Assembly (NCBI GenBank): GCA_031275255.1
Contig: JAISPA010000261.1
Location: 1-5,945, forward strand
Direction of reading: 5' to 3'
DNA from: Acidaminococcales bacterium
Lineage (GTDB): Bacteria > Bacillota > Negativicutes > Acidaminococcales > JAISLQ01
DNA: 5,945 nucleotides
Every line of letters starts with the position of its first letter. Positions within the stretch are counted from its first letter, which is position 1. Under the pieces are notes generated by a model. The model worked only from the letters and a program-made list of their open reading frames with translations. It searched no databases and had not been told where the DNA came from. Position numbers and translations under genes: made by a program. Of this stretch, positions 4,641 through 5,945 are shown piece by piece.

Positions 4641-5234
4641 TCAGGATAAGGCAAACGGGTCGTTTTCCTTATCGGCGTTCCATATATATTCAATGCGTCC
4701 GGCGAGCTCTCTGACCATATTTTCTCCATGCATTTGCTCTATAAAACCCAGCGTCATATCCATGCCCGCAGATATGCCTGAAGCCGTATAGATACGCCCG
4801 TCAACCGTCCAGCGCGCCCGCCTTTGCCAATTAACCCGCGCGTTTTGTGCCAAAACCCAGTCGAAAGCTCTTTTGTTTGTGGTGGCTTTTTTCCCGTCAA
4901 GCAGGCCGGTCTTTGCTAAAAGCGCCGAACCCGTGCATACGGTCAGGACGTATTCGGCCGTGTGCGCTAAGCCGGATATCGCTTCTATAAATATTTCGTC
5001 AGACACCAGTCCCCGTGTCCCCATACCGCCGGGCAGGAGTAAGATCCCGCCGGCATTGATTTCTTTTATCGGCCTGGTCAACGCCTTTAAATTTTGACTG
5101 CTTGTTACCGCGCCGCCTTTTAGTGAAAAATAGTCCGGTTTATATAAATCCGGCAGTTTGCCGATGATTTCAGCCGGACCGAAAGCGTCAAGCGTTTCAA
5201 ACTGCTCAAACAAGACTATGTTAAAATCACGCAT
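4641..5234 (-). CDS. DJ-1/PfpI family protein, isonitrile hydratase-like
   Basis: 197 residues of the class I glutamine amidotransferase-like fold, cytoplasmic and without a signal peptide. It opens with the strand NIVLFEQFETLDAFGP (5-20). Glu13 and Asp16 lie at the positions of the conserved acidic residues. LLLPGG (65-70) and the nucleophile-elbow VLTVCTGSALLAKTGLLDG (96-114) carry Cys100 and Thr101. Asp16, Cys100 and Thr101 correspond to the Asp/Cys/Thr set described for isonitrile hydratase. KATTNKRAFDWV replaces the ATTHW seen in many relatives, and ASGISAGMDM (151-160) is the typical late motif. Substrate is unknown; members include hydratases, glyoxalase-like enzymes and regulators. 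The start is ATG 5234 behind GAAGGGCGG. It lies 54 bp after the deacetylase gene on the same strand and probably shares its transcript. Confidence 0.88.
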   Translation of the reverse strand: MRDFNIVLFEQFETLDAFGPAEIIGKLPDLYKPDYFSLKGGAVTSSQNLKALTRPIKEINAGGILLLPGGMGTRGLVSDEIFIEAISGLAHTAEYVLTVCTGSALLAKTGLLDGKKATTNKRAFDWVLAQNARVNWQRRARWTVDGRIYTASGISAGMDMTLGFIEQMHGENMVRELAGRIEYIWNADKENDPFALS

Positions 5235-5268
5235 GTTTCACCGCCCTTCTGCATTTATTGGCGTTTCG

Positions 5269-5284
5269 CGCCGCAACCGCGGCG
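5269..5284. other. Intercistronic GC hairpin
   Basis: CGCCGC (5269-5274) and GCGGCG (5279-5284) are perfect complements around AACC, giving GGTT as the loop in the minus-strand transcript. It lies 5 bp after the deacetylase stop codon and about 35 bp before the DJ-1 gene. No U run follows on the minus strand, so it is not a canonical terminator there. It could stabilise the upstream message or be a processing point. On the plus strand it is followed by TCTTTT, but no plus-strand gene ends here. Confidence 0.4.
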
Positions 5285-5288
5285 TCTT

Positions 5289-5945
5289 TTAACGCGACAC
5301 GAGCGAGGAGACGAAAACAAACTCCACACCCATGGCTTCCAACTCGCTTACCATTTCCGACAAAGCAGCGGCGGTTTTGGGGCGGGCGTGGCAAATGGCA
5401 ATATAGGAACCCTCTTTCAATGCCCGTTCCCCGGCTTGGCGCAGACGGCTTTTAATATAGCCGACGTCCGCCTCGCCGTCCATAAACGCCCGGTTGATCG
5501 CCGTCCTTACGCCCATCTGCCCGGCCACCTTGTAGGCGATTGTTTTGGGTTGGGTGAAACTGTCAATAAAAAACAGACGCTTTTCTTTTATGACCGACAA
5601 GACCGCCCTCATGACCCGTTCATCGGCGGTCGCCCGCGATCCCTGGTGATTGTTGACGCCCGCTATACCCGGTAATTGTTCTATGGCCTTTCGCGTTATT
5701 TGCTTTATCTCATCATCGGCCATATTCACCGATATGGTGATTTTTTCTGACTGCTGGCTGCGGTCAAGCGGTTCCATCGGCAGATGCAGCAAAGCTTCTT
5801 TGCCGTTTTTTCTGATTATGGCGAGCGCTTCGGCGGAAAAATTACGATAGGGTATGACGGCAAAAGATATTTTTTGTTGTAGGGCGGTCATTTTGCGGAC
5901 AATATCGTCATCGTAACCGCAGTCGTCAACTATGACGGCAAGTTT
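5289..5945 (-). CDS. Divergent polysaccharide deacetylase family protein (YibQ-like), 5' end missing
   Basis: The gene runs off the right edge; 218 C-terminal residues are present. An ATG at 5891 is internal because the frame continues upstream as KLAVIVDDCGYDDDIVRK. This matches the start of the catalytic domain, with the DD-x-G motif. Later family blocks follow: FAVIPY, EALLHLPMEP, a GVNNHQGSRATAD motif (the usual NHMGS-x-x-T), LFFIDSFT and YIAICHARPKT. These place it in the NodB-like 'divergent polysaccharide deacetylase' family (DUF610, E. coli YibQ). The family is usually exported and of unproven activity; envelope polysaccharide modification is inferred from fold. The missing N-terminus would be expected to hold a signal or membrane anchor and, in Firmicutes members, often a low-complexity linker. 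NHQGS instead of NHMGS is a mild departure. The DJ-1 gene follows on the same strand. Confidence 0.92.
   Translation of the reverse strand, partial: KLAVIVDDCGYDDDIVRKMTALQQKISFAVIPYRNFSAEALAIIRKNGKEALLHLPMEPLDRSQQSEKITISVNMADDEIKQITRKAIEQLPGIAGVNNHQGSRATADERVMRAVLSVIKEKRLFFIDSFTQPKTIAYKVAGQMGVRTAINRAFMDGEADVGYIKSRLRQAGERALKEGSYIAICHARPKTAAALSEMVSELEAMGVEFVFVSSLVSR

Noticed and set aside
5289..5891. Complete 200-residue gene starting at ATG 5891
   Set aside because: The frame stays open to the window edge and the upstream residues (VIVDDCGYDDD) are the conserved start of the catalytic domain, so this ATG is internal.
1..5945. CRISPR array, tRNA, rRNA, integrase or defence-system genes
   Set aside because: No regular spacer-repeat pattern, cloverleaf or rRNA sequence was seen, and all recognisable proteins are housekeeping, envelope or quality-control types.

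Overview
The window looks like chromosomal DNA of a bacterium. Proteins resembling Gram-positive families (panD with GTG/ATG starts behind GGGAGG-type Shine-Dalgarno sites) occur with a diderm-type periplasmic protein set: two exported proteins with classical signal peptides, HtpX, and a YibQ-like divergent polysaccharide deacetylase. This mix, and near-balanced base composition with AT-rich intergenic spacers, would fit a diderm Firmicute such as a Negativicute. That is inference; no rRNA or other phylogenetic marker is present.

Layout, left to right. Positions 1-299 are non-coding: a good extended -10 promoter at 120-148, then a roughly 145-nt leader. Positions 300-2899 form a plus-strand operon-like run: panD (aspartate 1-decarboxylase), an exported M48-family zinc metallopeptidase, and an exported protein of unknown function with two C-terminal repeat units. 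Positions 2900-3390 are mostly non-coding. They hold one copy of a dispersed ~60-bp repeat, a perfect 51-bp palindrome that probably acts as a bidirectional terminator, an extended -10 element, a foldable leader, and a probable 30-32-residue single-span membrane protein. Positions 3391-4254 (minus) encode HtpX, the inner-membrane M48B quality-control protease. Its promoter and ~190-nt leader fill 4255-4490 and carry three 11-bp phased direct repeats, an 11-bp inverted repeat and a possible upstream ORF overlapping the htpX start as ATGA. Positions 4493-4604 are a 112-bp MITE-like element with 23-bp imperfect terminal inverted repeats. It contains the second, inverted copy of the repeat at ~2966-3024. 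Positions 4641-5945 (minus) hold two co-oriented genes: a divergent polysaccharide deacetylase cut by the window edge, and a DJ-1/PfpI-family protein.

Functionally, the right-hand genes and the operon tail point to cell-envelope maintenance (exported M48 peptidase, HtpX, deacetylase-fold protein). panD supplies beta-alanine for pantothenate/CoA and seems a metabolic outlier heading an envelope operon. I did not find a defence system, CRISPR array, integrase, tRNA or rRNA. The most unusual material is non-coding: inward-facing inverted repeats bracketing htpX, the MITE-like element, the perfect palindrome that seems to split one repeat copy, and the phased repeats over the htpX promoter.
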